A stretch of 64,000 nt of DNA from Paenibacillus farraposensis (GCF_020736845.1 NZ_JAFFQR010000079.1:109824-173823); one strand, 5' to 3'. Shown: positions 23,951 through 33,570, counted from the first letter of the stretch. Notes: a model not told the origin generated them from the sequence alone. Made by a program: numbers and translations.

Positions 23951-25960
23951 TTAACTCCAGCCTAGCAATTTGCCGCCCTGATAAATCAAAACGGTGATGA
24001 TATATGCTACAGTCAAAGGATAGATGATAGAAAATGCAGTCCAGCGCCAGGAAAGGGTCTCTTTGCGAATGACCGCTACCGTCGCCAAACAAGGCACATA
24101 CAACAGAATGAATGCCATAAAGCTAAAGGAAGCAAGCGGCGTAAAGGCATGGCTAACCTGCAGCTCCAGTCCCTGCATATCGGGAACATGGTAAATGATA
24201 TTCATTGTCGATACGATAACCTCCTTGGCCATAAAGCCTGTGAGCAGGGACGCGCCTGCTTGCCAGGTGCCAAAACCGAGAGGGGCCAAGATCGGTGCAA
24301 ACCATCCTCCAATCGTGGCCAGCAGGCTGTCGTCCATTTCAGCACCGAAGCCGTGTGGTCCGTAATTGGACAGTAGCCAGATGCCAACGGAACCGGCAAG
24401 AATAATCGTTCCGGCTTTACGGACGAAGCCCTTGACCTTTTCCCATGTACTGCGAAACAGAGTGAGAGCTTGCGGCACCCGATACGGTGGGAGCTCTACA
24501 ATGAAGAGGGAAGGCTCACCCGACAGAATGGACACCTTGGAAAAAATTTTAGCCAGTATAAGCGACACGGTGATTCCCAGTACGTACATCAGCATGATGA
24601 CGCTTGCCGCATGTGTCGGGAAAAATACGCCCGCAAACAACGCATATACCGGCAGGCGGGCTGAACATGACATGAAGGGCACCAGCAGCGTTGTAATGAG
24701 GCGTTCTCTCGGCTGTTCAATGGTGCGTGCCGCCATAATCGCCGGAACATTGCAGCCAAATCCGATGATAAACGGAATGAAGCTTTTCCCGTTCAAGCCA
24801 ACGGCTTGCATCAGGCGGTCCATTAATATTGTGACCCGTGCCATATATCCGGAGTCTTCAATTATCGAGATGATCAGGAATAAAATAGCGATCTGCGGCA
24901 GAAAAACGAGCACGCCTCCGACGCCTGCCACGATGCCATCCACGACCAGACTTTGTGTAAAGGCAGACGCATTCCATTGCACCAGCACTTCAGAAATCCA
25001 ATTGCTGAGTGCCCCTGAAAAGAATCCGTCCATCATATCTGAAAGGACCGTACCCGCCCAATCGAAGGTGAACTTGAAGGTGATGTACATCAGCAGCAAA
25101 AAGATCGGAATCCCCAGATACCGATGGGTTAGCAGCGCGTCCAGTTTATCCGTCAGACTGTGCGGCTTGAGGCTGGAGGTATCGATTGCCTTGCCGCACA
25201 GCTCAGCAATCCATGCTGCACGTACAGAACGGATATGCTGGGCAGGGGTGGCTGTGCGACCTTCACTGAGAAGCTCTTCTTCGCAACGTTGGATACGTGC
25301 GGTTACCTTCTCACGCTGCACCTCACTCGTCATCCATTCCAGGACGACAGGATTGTTTTCCAGACATTGCAGTGCGGCCCACTGGAGCTGCGGTACGGGT
25401 GCATCCTTTAGCAAGCTACAAATATCGGCAATCGCGGCTTCAACGGCAGGGCCGTAGTCCAATTGAAAAGTGTTGGATGTACGACGTACCTCCCGGAGAG
25501 TGGCAAGCATCTGTTTGCTCCCGCTGCCTGTGCGTGCAACCATAGGAATAATTGGGACGTTCAATTGTTCAGCCAGCAATTGTTTGTTTATACGAAGACC
25601 TGTGGCATCAGCTACGTCGGTCATGTTTAGGCCGAGCACCAGCGGGCGGCCATACTCTAGCAGCTGTACAGTCAGATACAGATTTCGCTGGAGCTGGGAG
25701 GCATCTACGATGTTAATCAGAGCCGCAGGCGGTTCTTCCAGCAAATAACGGGTGGCAACCCCCTCATCCAGTGAAAGAGGAAGCAGGGAATAGGCGCCCG
25801 GCAAATCTACCAAAACAGCAGACTTGTCACGCAGGAGTCCTGTTTTCTTTTCCACTGTGACCCCGGACCAGTTGCCTACCTCTGCATACGTGCGAGTCAG
25901 CTTGTTGAATAATGAGGTTTTTCCCGTGTTGGGATTGCCGAACAAAGCGATCATGTCCAT
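23951..25960 (-). CDS. feoB: Ferrous iron transport protein B
   Basis: An Fe(II) importer of 669 residues with an N-terminal G domain (G1 loop GNPNTGKT at residues 8-15, G3 DLPGAYSL, G4 NMTD), a helical spacer, and two Gate domains in the membrane. GFGCNVPAIMAAR and SCSARLPVYALF carry the conserved Cys residues of the pore. The ATG at 25960 is supported by GGAGG 10 bases upstream, and codons further upstream lie inside feoA. The 10-base overlap with feoA indicates translational coupling. Confidence 0.96.
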   Translation of the reverse strand: MDMIALFGNPNTGKTSLFNKLTRTYAEVGNWSGVTVEKKTGLLRDKSAVLVDLPGAYSLLPLSLDEGVATRYLLEEPPAALINIVDASQLQRNLYLTVQLLEYGRPLVLGLNMTDVADATGLRINKQLLAEQLNVPIIPMVARTGSGSKQMLATLREVRRTSNTFQLDYGPAVEAAIADICSLLKDAPVPQLQWAALQCLENNPVVLEWMTSEVQREKVTARIQRCEEELLSEGRTATPAQHIRSVRAAWIAELCGKAIDTSSLKPHSLTDKLDALLTHRYLGIPIFLLLMYITFKFTFDWAGTVLSDMMDGFFSGALSNWISEVLVQWNASAFTQSLVVDGIVAGVGGVLVFLPQIAILFLIISIIEDSGYMARVTILMDRLMQAVGLNGKSFIPFIIGFGCNVPAIMAARTIEQPRERLITTLLVPFMSCSARLPVYALFAGVFFPTHAASVIMLMYVLGITVSLILAKIFSKVSILSGEPSLFIVELPPYRVPQALTLFRSTWEKVKGFVRKAGTIILAGSVGIWLLSNYGPHGFGAEMDDSLLATIGGWFAPILAPLGFGTWQAGASLLTGFMAKEVIVSTMNIIYHVPDMQGLELQVSHAFTPLASFSFMAFILLYVPCLATVAVIRKETLSWRWTAFSIIYPLTVAYIITVLIYQGGKLLGWS

Positions 25961-26196
25961 GTTGGGACGACCTCCAATTGCTTCACCTGATTTTGACGGA
26001 GGCCGACCAATTGACCGTTGCATTCAATGATGACAGGACCGCCTAATAAACTTATTTTTTTTAACCGTATGATAGAACCTTCGTCAATACCCATATCCGT
26101 CAAGCGTCGGCGCAATGAGGGATGGAGAGAGGCAAGGGACTGCAAGCGCACAGTCTGGCCCATTGGAACACGAAGGAGAGAGAGATGTTCTGGCAT
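25951..26196 (-). CDS. feoA: Ferrous iron transport protein A
   Basis: A small SH3-like cytosolic protein of 81 residues needed for FeoB function. Family pattern elements are GQTVRLQSLA, RRRLTDMGIDEGSIIRL and GGPVIIECNGQLVGLR. The ATG at 26196 has AGAAAGG upstream. An upstream in-frame extension would run through the Fur box, so it is excluded. It is first of the feoA-feoB-Cys-rich operon. Confidence 0.94.
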   Translation of the reverse strand: MPEHLSLLRVPMGQTVRLQSLASLHPSLRRRLTDMGIDEGSIIRLKKISLLGGPVIIECNGQLVGLRQNQVKQLEVVPTWT

Positions 26197-26216
26197 GGTG
26201 CTCAGCCTTTCTAATG

Positions 26217-26235
26217 TAGAATGAGAATCAATATC
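26217..26235 (-). promoter_or_regulatory. Fur box upstream of feoA
   Basis: Read on the minus strand, GATATTGATTCTCATTCTA matches the 19-bp Fur consensus at 14 positions. It lies 20 bases before the feoA start, consistent with iron repression of the feo operon. Confidence 0.7.
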
Positions 26236-26477
26236 ATTTAATTCCGATGCCAGTACCATATCATAAAAAGTACTTTGTGGCTATGATAAAATTTGCTGTG
26301 GACGACCATGAATATCCGTTGTCCGGCCTGTTAAATAAGCACATACGATGTCACAATCTGCCGCCGGGCGGGCCTTTACTCGTCTACAACCGACAAAACT
26401 AGAGCGTTTGGGGCAACTGTTTTTATGGTAAGATAGAGCTGTTTATAATTATGTAGAGAAGGGCAGGAGCGCTCTGT

Positions 26478-27605
26478 ATGAATAGAAAAATCGGGGTTCG
26501 GCTTGTAAAATGTCTGGTTGCGGGTGCAGCGCTGGCTGTGTTGCTGCCGCAGGCTGTGGAATGGGGCAACAACGTATATGCGGCGTCGGTCAAACCGGCT
26601 TCACCCGTATCGTCACAGCAGCTTCAGAATAAGCTTTTGCAGGCTATGGATACGCGGAGTGAAACGTTGACCTTTACATATCAAGGGCGGGTGAACGGTC
26701 TCAAACAGCAGCTGGAGAAGGCCATTCAACAGGCCATGGAGAGCGATCCGTATGTGAATTATACGATCAAGAGTTACGCATTCAGCTATACAGGCACCAC
26801 CACGTCCGCTGAGGTTACGATTCGTTTGAGCTACCGCGAGACGAAGGAACAGACGGCCTATGTGGACAGCACCGTTCAATCCGTGCTGAAGGATATCATT
26901 GCGAAAGGGATGACCGATCATGAGAAGGTGAAGGCCATCCATGACTGGATCGTAGTTCGGCTGAAATATGATGAGACCCAGGAGAAGTACACAGCCTATG
27001 ATGGTCTGAAAACCGGGAGCACCGTCTGCCAGGGCTATTCCCTGCTGGCCTACAAAATGCTGGAGCGTGCAGGGATTACGAACCGGATTGTAGAAGGAAG
27101 AGGAGGAGGTCAGCTGCATGCCTGGAATCTTGTTTTGCTGGACGGCCACTGGTATCACATGGATACGACCTGGGATGACCCGACACCGGATCGCGGGAAC
27201 GAAGTCAGCACCTCCTATTATCTGCTGACTGATACGGAAATGCGCCGGGACCACTCATGGGTCAAACCGTACCCTCAGGCGAACACATCGTATCGTCAGA
27301 CTTTATCCGCATTGATCACTGCGGGCGGGCCGAAGACCGCTGTGTATCAAAAGCTGTACAATAACCTGGAATATCCGCTCCAAGATGGCAAGGGTCTGGT
27401 TAAATCATCGGCTGATATCAAGGAGCAGGTTAGCACGTCTATCAATAAGGGCGGGACGACGCTCACCTTCGGATACCAGGGAACAGAGCGAAGCCTGAAG
27501 GAAGATCTACAGCCATTGTACCAGCTCGGTTTGAAGTCCATTTCCTATCAGATTACGAATCTGGGGAGTACCGGGAATCTTCGTGTAACGTTGAAATGGA
27601 CCTAA
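26478..27605 (+). CDS. Secreted transglutaminase-like protein
   Basis: A 375-residue exported protein with an N-terminal signal-type segment (residues 8-24, Ala-rich cleavage site near YAAS). A transglutaminase-like core has Cys184 (TVCQGYSLLA), His214 (QLHAWNLVLL) and Asp229 (MDTTWDDP), a complete papain-like triad. Two flanking regions share the pattern LTFTYQG...LK and LTFGYQG...LK, suggesting duplicated beta modules before and after the core. Such proteins are thought to act as proteases or amidases on cell-wall or surface proteins. The substrate is unknown. Monocistronic. Confidence 0.85.
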   Translation: MNRKIGVRLVKCLVAGAALAVLLPQAVEWGNNVYAASVKPASPVSSQQLQNKLLQAMDTRSETLTFTYQGRVNGLKQQLEKAIQQAMESDPYVNYTIKSYAFSYTGTTTSAEVTIRLSYRETKEQTAYVDSTVQSVLKDIIAKGMTDHEKVKAIHDWIVVRLKYDETQEKYTAYDGLKTGSTVCQGYSLLAYKMLERAGITNRIVEGRGGGQLHAWNLVLLDGHWYHMDTTWDDPTPDRGNEVSTSYYLLTDTEMRRDHSWVKPYPQANTSYRQTLSALITAGGPKTAVYQKLYNNLEYPLQDGKGLVKSSADIKEQVSTSINKGGTTLTFGYQGTERSLKEDLQPLYQLGLKSISYQITNLGSTGNLRVTLKWT

Positions 27606-27652
27606 TCATCTTGCAGTAGAAAGCTGCACGACTAAAGGAGTATTTTATTGAT

Positions 27653-29029
27653 ATGCACAAGCGTTCCTTTACCTACTTACTTGGCACGCAGACCATGTCA
27701 AATGCGGCCGACATTCTTTATATTATGGCACTTGTATCTCTTGTGTTTCATGAGACGGATTCAATCTTTTCCTCCGTTCTCGTTCCGCTGCTGCGAATGG
27801 GAGCACAGATGATCAGCGGCTTTTTGGCGCCGCTGATTTTGGCCCGCTTCCAGCTGCCTTTTATTTTATTCGTTTCCCAGCTCGGGCAGCTGGCTTTCTT
27901 TGCTGTTTTGCTGGGCCACCTGTGGTCAGCAGGCACGGAGCCGAAATGGGTGATTGTGTTTATGATGGTGGCAGCCATGTCCTTTCTGGACGGATGGACT
28001 ACACCTGCACGGAATGCGCTGATTCCTCGTCTGGCATCCGGAGAAGGGCTGATGCGGGCGAACAGCCTTGTATCGGTCAGCGATCAGACGGTGCAATTGG
28101 CGGGATGGGGGCTTAGTGGCGTGCTCGTGGCCATGCTGGGCCCTGGAAAGACGCTGCTGGTGGCTGGCGGACTGTATTTGGTAGCCTTGATTTTCACCAG
28201 CTTGATCCGGGATCCGTTAGAGGGCAGGGCCCATTACTTGCTGCAGCCCGGGACACGGGTACGAGACGGGGAGGACTTGGCGTCCGAAGCTGTGTCTGAG
28301 CCGGGGCTAGGGCATCATGATTTGCCTCCGGTACAGCTGGAAGAAATGCTGCACGGCCCGGAGTCGGATAACCCGGTATTGCCTGTGAAGCGTAAAAAGG
28401 AAATACTGCGTGAGGGCTGGGTCCTTATCGGAGCCAGTCGCAGGCTCAAAGTGCTTATTTTCATGGATATGATTGACCTGCTGGGGGGCTCCGTGTGGGT
28501 CGGCGCGTTCACGCTTGCTTTCGCCCAGCAGGTTCTGCACAAAAGCGAGGCATGGTGGGGGTACATCAACGCATCGTATTTTGCAGGAGCGATTGGCGGA
28601 GGCTTCGTTGTCCTCGCCTGCATTAAGCATTTGCAGCGCAGACTGTTACCTGCCATGCTTGCAGGGATGGCTGGTTACTGCCTGCTGACAGCCTGGTATG
28701 CTCTGAACACATTACCGCCGCTGACGCTGCTCATCGTTCTGTTGATGGGATTGCCTGCGGAAATGTCCGTCGTATCCCGCCGTACGATGATGCAAATGAG
28801 CGTATCTGTGCATGATTTGCCCAAGGTGCTGTCGGCCCAGGCTACATTGACCAGCCTGACCTTTTGCATTTCGCTGCTCTTAATGGGCTGGATTGCAGAC
28901 CATCTGGGCATCGTTAATTTGTACTTGTTCTCTGCACTGTTGACACTGATTGCTGTGATATACGGCATCTTCAGCCGGCGTGCTTTCGCTGCATCCATGA
29001 CGGCTGCAGGAGCTTCTGCCTCCAAATAA
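27653..29029 (+). CDS. MFS transporter, EntS/macrolide-efflux-like
   Basis: A 12-TM major facilitator of 458 residues. The first half includes LDGWTTPARNALIPRL, a signature of the MFS_3/macrolide-efflux-type subgroup. A long hydrophilic central loop (about residues 190-260) separates the two six-helix halves. The substrate is unknown. AAGGAG lies 12 bases before the ATG, which is rather far. It follows the transglutaminase gene by 48 bases and could be co-transcribed. Confidence 0.82.
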   Translation: MHKRSFTYLLGTQTMSNAADILYIMALVSLVFHETDSIFSSVLVPLLRMGAQMISGFLAPLILARFQLPFILFVSQLGQLAFFAVLLGHLWSAGTEPKWVIVFMMVAAMSFLDGWTTPARNALIPRLASGEGLMRANSLVSVSDQTVQLAGWGLSGVLVAMLGPGKTLLVAGGLYLVALIFTSLIRDPLEGRAHYLLQPGTRVRDGEDLASEAVSEPGLGHHDLPPVQLEEMLHGPESDNPVLPVKRKKEILREGWVLIGASRRLKVLIFMDMIDLLGGSVWVGAFTLAFAQQVLHKSEAWWGYINASYFAGAIGGGFVVLACIKHLQRRLLPAMLAGMAGYCLLTAWYALNTLPPLTLLIVLLMGLPAEMSVVSRRTMMQMSVSVHDLPKVLSAQATLTSLTFCISLLLMGWIADHLGIVNLYLFSALLTLIAVIYGIFSRRAFAASMTAAGASASK

Positions 29030-29033
29030 AAGC

Positions 29034-29136
29034 AAAAAGCCCGTCTCCGGGCATCGATAGGGAACATGCGGCTGAACGGTTTTAGGACCGCAAGTGGCAG
29101 CGTGCATTCCCCTGATAAGCGGAGACGGGCTTTTTT
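29034..29136. terminator. Long bidirectional terminator with nested stems
   Basis: AAAAAGCCCGTCTCCG (29034-29049) and CGGAGACGGGCTTTTT (from 29120) form a perfect 16-bp outer stem with T runs on both strands. The 70-base loop itself can fold (AGGGAA..ATGC..CTG with CAGC..GCATTCCC, then CGGT/ACCG). It separates convergent genes. Confidence 0.85.
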
Positions 29137-29137
29137 A

Positions 29138-30613
29138 CTATTTTATATTCGAAGATGCCTCTGAGCTCAAATCACATTCTTTTAATGGAACGACTTTCGT
29201 GCGCTTGATCCATTTGTAGCCAAACCATAGCATCAGGAACATCGGTATACTCAAGTACGTCGCAATCATCGTTTTCCAGTCAATTTCCTGTCCGCTGAAG
29301 GCATGCGTACCTTGACCGATGATCACGATGATACACAGAGCAAACGCGAACAGCGGCCCAAACGGGAACCAGCGTGCCTGATATGGGAGCTCACTCAGAC
29401 TGTGACCCTGCGCAGTAAAGGCACGGCGGAAACGATAATGACTGACCGCAATACCGACCCACGTAATAAATCCGCACATTCCGGAGGCATTCAGCAGCCA
29501 GTTGTAGACGACACCATCTCCGTACAGGGAGGCGAGAAAGGCCAGCATACCGACCGCAGTCGTGATCAGCAAGGCGTTCATCGGAATGCCGCGCGAATTG
29601 ACGTGTCCGAGGAAGCGGGGAGCTTTGCCTTCACGCGCCAGAGCAAACAGCACGCGTGTCGCCGCATACATCCCCGAGTTGCCTGCCGATAATACGGAAG
29701 TCAAAATAACGGCGTTCATGACAGAAGCAGCAATCGCAAGTCCTGCTTTTTCAAACACAAGCGTGAACGGGCTGACCCCAATGTCACTGATTTCTCCCCG
29801 CAACAGGTTTGGATTCGTATATGGAATGATCAATCCAATGACGAGAATCGCCAGAATATAAAAGAACAGGATGCGCCAAAAGATTTGACGAATGGCACGC
29901 GGCACGTTTTCACGCGGATTTTCGCTTTCTCCAGCGGCTACCCCGATCAGCTCGGTTCCCTGAAAGGAAAAGCCTGCAGCCATGAATACACCCAATATAG
30001 CAAAAAAGCCGCCATGGAACGGAGCGTCCCCGACCGTGAAGTTGGCGAAACCAATCGCCGGGCCGCCCATAATGCCGAAGATCATCAGCACACCTACGGC
30101 CAAAAAGATCACGACAGTCACAATTTTAATCATGGCGAACCAGTATTCGGACTCACCGTAGCCTTTGACCGTCAGCGCGTTCAAAGTAAAGATCACGGCC
30201 AGAAATAACAGACTCCACCAGGCGGAGTGGCTTTCCGGGAACCAGTATTTGATCAGCACCGTTGCTGCTGCCAGCTCGGCGGCAATCGTTACCGCCCAGT
30301 TGTACCAGAAGTTCCAGCCCATGGCGAAGCCGAAGGCCGGATCGACGAAGCGGCCTGCGTAGGTATTAAAAGAGCCGGATTCAGGCATAAATGTAGCCAA
30401 CTCACCAAGGCTGGTCATCAGGAAGTAAACCATGAGGCCGACTGCGGCATAAGCCAGCAGGGCACCACCGGGTCCGGCTTCGGAAACTGCGCCTCCGCTG
30501 GCCAGGAACAGGCCTGTTCCGATGGAGCCCCCGAGGCCGATCATCGTCATATGCCGGGCCTTGAGACTTTTGCGCAAGGTTGCGTCGGGTGTTGCTTTGT
30601 GTTGCACGTTCAT
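29138..30613 (-). CDS. lysP: Lysine-regulated amino acid permease (APC family, LysP-like)
   Basis: A 491-residue amino acid-polyamine-organocation transporter with 12 TM helices. Helix 1 carries the substrate-binding GLGGSIGTGLFLASGG and helix 2 ends near GELATFMPESGSF. Helix 6 reads FSFQGTELIGVAAGESENP. Family members with this pattern take up lysine or other amino acids by proton symport. The lysine riboswitch in its leader strongly favours lysine. ATG 30613 has AAGGAG only three bases away, and two upstream in-frame ATGs lack a site. Confidence 0.9.
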   Translation of the reverse strand: MNVQHKATPDATLRKSLKARHMTMIGLGGSIGTGLFLASGGAVSEAGPGGALLAYAAVGLMVYFLMTSLGELATFMPESGSFNTYAGRFVDPAFGFAMGWNFWYNWAVTIAAELAAATVLIKYWFPESHSAWWSLLFLAVIFTLNALTVKGYGESEYWFAMIKIVTVVIFLAVGVLMIFGIMGGPAIGFANFTVGDAPFHGGFFAILGVFMAAGFSFQGTELIGVAAGESENPRENVPRAIRQIFWRILFFYILAILVIGLIIPYTNPNLLRGEISDIGVSPFTLVFEKAGLAIAASVMNAVILTSVLSAGNSGMYAATRVLFALAREGKAPRFLGHVNSRGIPMNALLITTAVGMLAFLASLYGDGVVYNWLLNASGMCGFITWVGIAVSHYRFRRAFTAQGHSLSELPYQARWFPFGPLFAFALCIIVIIGQGTHAFSGQEIDWKTMIATYLSIPMFLMLWFGYKWIKRTKVVPLKECDLSSEASSNIK

Positions 30614-30671
30614 ACACTCCTTCATGAAATTATATTTCATGTCAGGGCAAGAGCCAGAAGGAGGGGGAGTA

Positions 30672-30705
30672 AAAAATCAAAAAACCGCAGGTAATACGCC
30701 TGCGG
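30672..30705 (-). terminator. Expression-platform terminator of the lysine riboswitch
   Basis: On the minus strand CCGCAGG and CCTGCGG pair across a 7-base loop and are followed by TTTTTTGATTTTTT, about 60 bases before the permease start. No minus-strand gene lies between it and the riboswitch, so it is the regulated terminator. Confidence 0.88.
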
Positions 30706-30742
30706 TCTTGTCTATGCATTCCGCACCATACCTTCTTCTATA

Positions 30743-30945
30743 ACAAGATAGCTCAACACACGTGTCTGAGTCAGGACATCGCGTGACAGTTCTGCTCCTT
30801 TCGGTCAGCAGCCCCAGCATCCGGAGTATTTGCAAAGAGTCAGCTCCGTATACTTCGGCGGGTGCACCTTTCCACTGGAATCATAGACGGCTCTTATCGT
30901 CTCTTCCGGTGTACTGATTACATCCGCGACCTCTACCTCATCATA
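30743..30945 (-). ncRNA. Lysine riboswitch (L box)
   Basis: Read on the minus strand, the sequence shows the L-box consensus in order: GAGGTAGAGGTCGCG, ATCAGTA, GTGGAAAGG, CCGCCGAAG, GATGCTGGGGC, GACCGAAAGG, GAACTGTCAC and a closing GAGCTATCTTG. The last can pair with GAGGTAG at the 5' end to form P1. Lysine binding is expected to favour the downstream terminator and so switch off the permease. A short minus-strand reading frame across this region is not a gene. Confidence 0.95.
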
Positions 30946-30996
30946 AAACATGGTTGATGAGGTGTATGACATGATATTTATTGTATAGCAGACTAC

Positions 30997-31026
30997 AGTA
31001 TATCGTACCTGTACATCATCTGACAA
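30997..31026 (-). promoter_or_regulatory. Sigma-A promoter for the lysine riboswitch transcript
   Basis: On the minus strand TTGTCA (31026-31021) is separated by 18 bases from TATACT (31002-30997). The expected transcript start would lie some 40-50 bases before the aptamer. Confidence 0.7.
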
Positions 31027-31064
31027 TCGACAATTTTTTGAATTTGCCGCTGTAAAGCATGAAA

Positions 31065-32198
31065 TCAAGCGTTGCGCTTGGCCATCTGCTGCCATACAGT
31101 TCCTGCGGCTTGCTCGCCTGATTCGATGCGCTCCAGCGCCATTTTAGCCTGCAGACTGACCTCGAATTCGGGGTCATCGACAGCCTTCTCCAGCGCGTCA
31201 CGCGCCTCCTCGGTTCCGACCTCGTATAAGAAACGGGCCGCGCGCCAGCGCACCAGCTTGCTGCTGTCCGACAGCGCTCCAATCATCGCACCGGTAGCAG
31301 CCGGATCACCGATGTCTGACAGCGTATCGCCAGCGGTCCGGCGCACCGTGGCTGAAGGATCGCGCAGCGCCTCGGCCAGCAGCTCCATCGCCTCCGGTGA
31401 GCGAATATCGCCCAGATAGACGACACCCAGTCGCCGCAGCTGCATTTTGTCATCATGCAGCGCTTGCCGGATGAGTGGCAGGTGCTCGGGGGTCGGCTCC
31501 AGCCGATCCAGCGCAGCGTAACGCGTGCGCCAATCCTCGTGTCGAAGGGCCTGCTCCAGCTCGGCCTCGCTCCATTCGCGGCGTTCTTCCACGAATTCGC
31601 TGTTGTCTTTGCCGTGGGCAATCGCTTGCTGGATGATTTGCTCCAGCCGGTCTTGCGGGAAGGCTGCCTCCAGCTCCTGCTCGACTTCGCGCGCAATATC
31701 CGGCAGTTCACCGTAACGAACGCCGTAATCACTCAGCTTGCGCTCCTTGATCAGCGTTGCACTCGCTACGCGGGTAACGGCCTGCACAAAACGGTCGGAC
31801 AAAGAAATCCGTTCCTCCTTCTGCCCGTCCTTAACCCGAATCTGCATCGGAATGCCGCGGAAAAATTGCACAAAAACCTGTGCTTCGCCAAACGCTTCCC
31901 CGGAGGTTTCCTCCGGCAAATCCCAATTGGCGTCCGCGCCTTCCTCGCCTAACTGGTCCCGGACTTGACCCAAAATGGCAGACCAATCCGCATTTCCTTT
32001 GCGGTCCAGGGCTACAAAGTCTGTCGTGTGAAACACGCTTTTGACCCCTTCAATCGCCAGCATACGCCGGATAAACGGGGGAGCGGAGCGTTCATTGTCA
32101 CGTGTATATGTTCTGCGGATGCCTGCTTCCAGCCGCTCATCCAGATGCAGCATCATGGTGTTCGGACTGGGAGTCGGCTCGATAGATGTTATCTTCAT
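31065..32198 (-). CDS. NifU-N-like/HEAT-repeat protein (YpgR/CvfC family)
   Basis: A 377-residue cytosolic protein. Residues 1-85 resemble the Nfu/NifU N-terminal domain (MKITSIEPTPSPNTMMLHLD...VFHTTDFVALDRK). A middle region follows, and the C-terminal half consists of HEAT/PBS-lyase-type repeats, for example DWRTRYAALDRLE, DKMQLRRLGVVYLGDI, DPSATVRRTAGDTLSDI and SSKLVRWRAARFLYEVG. This architecture matches B. subtilis YpgR and the staphylococcal 'conserved virulence factor C', whose biochemical role is unclear. ATG 32198 is chosen since the NifU-like domain begins there, and GGAGG is 12 bases upstream. Confidence 0.82.
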   Translation of the reverse strand: MKITSIEPTPSPNTMMLHLDERLEAGIRRTYTRDNERSAPPFIRRMLAIEGVKSVFHTTDFVALDRKGNADWSAILGQVRDQLGEEGADANWDLPEETSGEAFGEAQVFVQFFRGIPMQIRVKDGQKEERISLSDRFVQAVTRVASATLIKERKLSDYGVRYGELPDIAREVEQELEAAFPQDRLEQIIQQAIAHGKDNSEFVEERREWSEAELEQALRHEDWRTRYAALDRLEPTPEHLPLIRQALHDDKMQLRRLGVVYLGDIRSPEAMELLAEALRDPSATVRRTAGDTLSDIGDPAATGAMIGALSDSSKLVRWRAARFLYEVGTEEARDALEKAVDDPEFEVSLQAKMALERIESGEQAAGTVWQQMAKRNA

Positions 32199-32337
32199 AG
32201 CTCGGTACAGCCTCCTGTTCAAAAGTTCTCGATATATAGCATATCTGTATTGTACCTCATTCTACGAATGTCTCCCAAGAGATAGTTTGTAATTCCAAGG
32301 AAAACGCAATGACATATATCACATTAATCGCGTGGTT

Positions 32338-33570
32338 TTATACACTTCGTTTTAGGGCATGATTCTGCTTACGGCGAATAAATAGGGCAGCGATAAAGCC
32401 CACTGACAGAACAGCTGCCAGCAGCAAAAACGTAGCTGTCTGATTTCCGCCCTTCCCCATCAGACGGATTGAAAGCATGGGGGCCAGGCTGGTACCCGCG
32501 AACAGTATAAAGGTATACAGTGAGACGGCTATAGCCCTAGCCGAACCTCCGAGCTGACCAACAATTGCAATAAGCGAAGGCACGCTCAGGGCAATGCCGC
32601 TTACAAAGCATACGCTCAGCACGATGATAGCCACAAGAGAGTGCACCATCCCCATCAGCGCCAGACTGAGAATCGAGAGAGCAAGGGCTGCACGCAATAT
32701 AAGCTGCACACCAAGCTTTTGGGCCAGCTTGCCGGCAAATGGCGACACGAGCATTCCGATAATGCCGGCGGATCTTACATAAAGCATCTGTGTGCTGTTC
32801 AGACCAAATTCAGGCCCGCCCAGATAGCTGCCCAGGACGGTGTACATGCTTACAAAGGACATCAAGAGAACAAAAGCGACCGCGTAGCTTAACCATAAAG
32901 GGTAGGAGCGCAGAACAGTACCTAACTGGCTGAAGGCGGCAAAGATGTGCACACGTCCTTGAGCCGCGGGGGCTTTTGGCAGAAAAAACAAGACGATCAG
33001 GAAGGTTAGGGCGTAGAGTACGCCGAGCATCAGAAATACCCTATGCCAGCCCAGATGCTCACTGACCACCATACTAAATACCTGCCCGGAAATACCTGCT
33101 ACCAGAAACCCGGTACTGATAAAGCCGATAGCTGTAACCCGTTTTTCGGCCGGGAACATATCTACGGCGTAAGCCAGAGCGACTGGCGAAAAGGTGGCTG
33201 CTGCTAATCCCTGAAACAGGCGCAGTGTTACGAGTACAGAATACTGGCTGGCTGAGCCAAGACATAGGGATATGACCATTAGTGCGAGTAGTCCGGCAGC
33301 AATGACCTGCTTTCTTCCTAACCGGTCGGACAACCTCCCGTAGACAAGGCAACCCGCCGCAAACCCCAGGGAAAAAATACTGCCTGGCAGGGCTGCTTCG
33401 GCAGGCGTTTTTCCGAATACATCGGCAAAAAGAGGGAGCAGCGGCACCGTTACATACAGGCTGGACATAACGACCACGGCCGACCAGCTTAGAATAACGA
33501 TCATCCACATATAAGGCAGAGCTGCGTTTTCTTTCGGTAGAACGGCAGATTTTGTTTGCAATTTATTCAC
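32338..33570 (-). CDS. MFS transporter (YnfM-like), MarR-linked
   Basis: A 12-TM major facilitator of 410 residues with motif A GRLSDRLGRKQV after TM2 and RLFQGLAAATFSP in TM4. The fold order fits the YnfM/arabinose-efflux-like group. It starts with GTG behind AAGGAG (8 bases). A MarR-family gene is immediately upstream on the same strand, and both promoter regions share one operator sequence, so drug- or acid-inducible efflux is likely. The substrate is unknown. Confidence 0.87.
   Translation of the reverse strand: MNKLQTKSAVLPKENAALPYMWMIVILSWSAVVVMSSLYVTVPLLPLFADVFGKTPAEAALPGSIFSLGFAAGCLVYGRLSDRLGRKQVIAAGLLALMVISLCLGSASQYSVLVTLRLFQGLAAATFSPVALAYAVDMFPAEKRVTAIGFISTGFLVAGISGQVFSMVVSEHLGWHRVFLMLGVLYALTFLIVLFFLPKAPAAQGRVHIFAAFSQLGTVLRSYPLWLSYAVAFVLLMSFVSMYTVLGSYLGGPEFGLNSTQMLYVRSAGIIGMLVSPFAGKLAQKLGVQLILRAALALSILSLALMGMVHSLVAIIVLSVCFVSGIALSVPSLIAIVGQLGGSARAIAVSLYTFILFAGTSLAPMLSIRLMGKGGNQTATFLLLAAVLSVGFIAALFIRRKQNHALKRSV

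Noticed and set aside
24366..25457. A 363-codon plus-strand frame opposite feoB
   Set aside because: It is an antisense shadow of the well-conserved feoB frame, with no start signal and no domain.
30805..31095. A 96-codon minus-strand frame upstream of the amino acid permease
   Set aside because: It runs through the conserved L-box motifs of the lysine riboswitch and has no ribosome binding site or recognisable domain.
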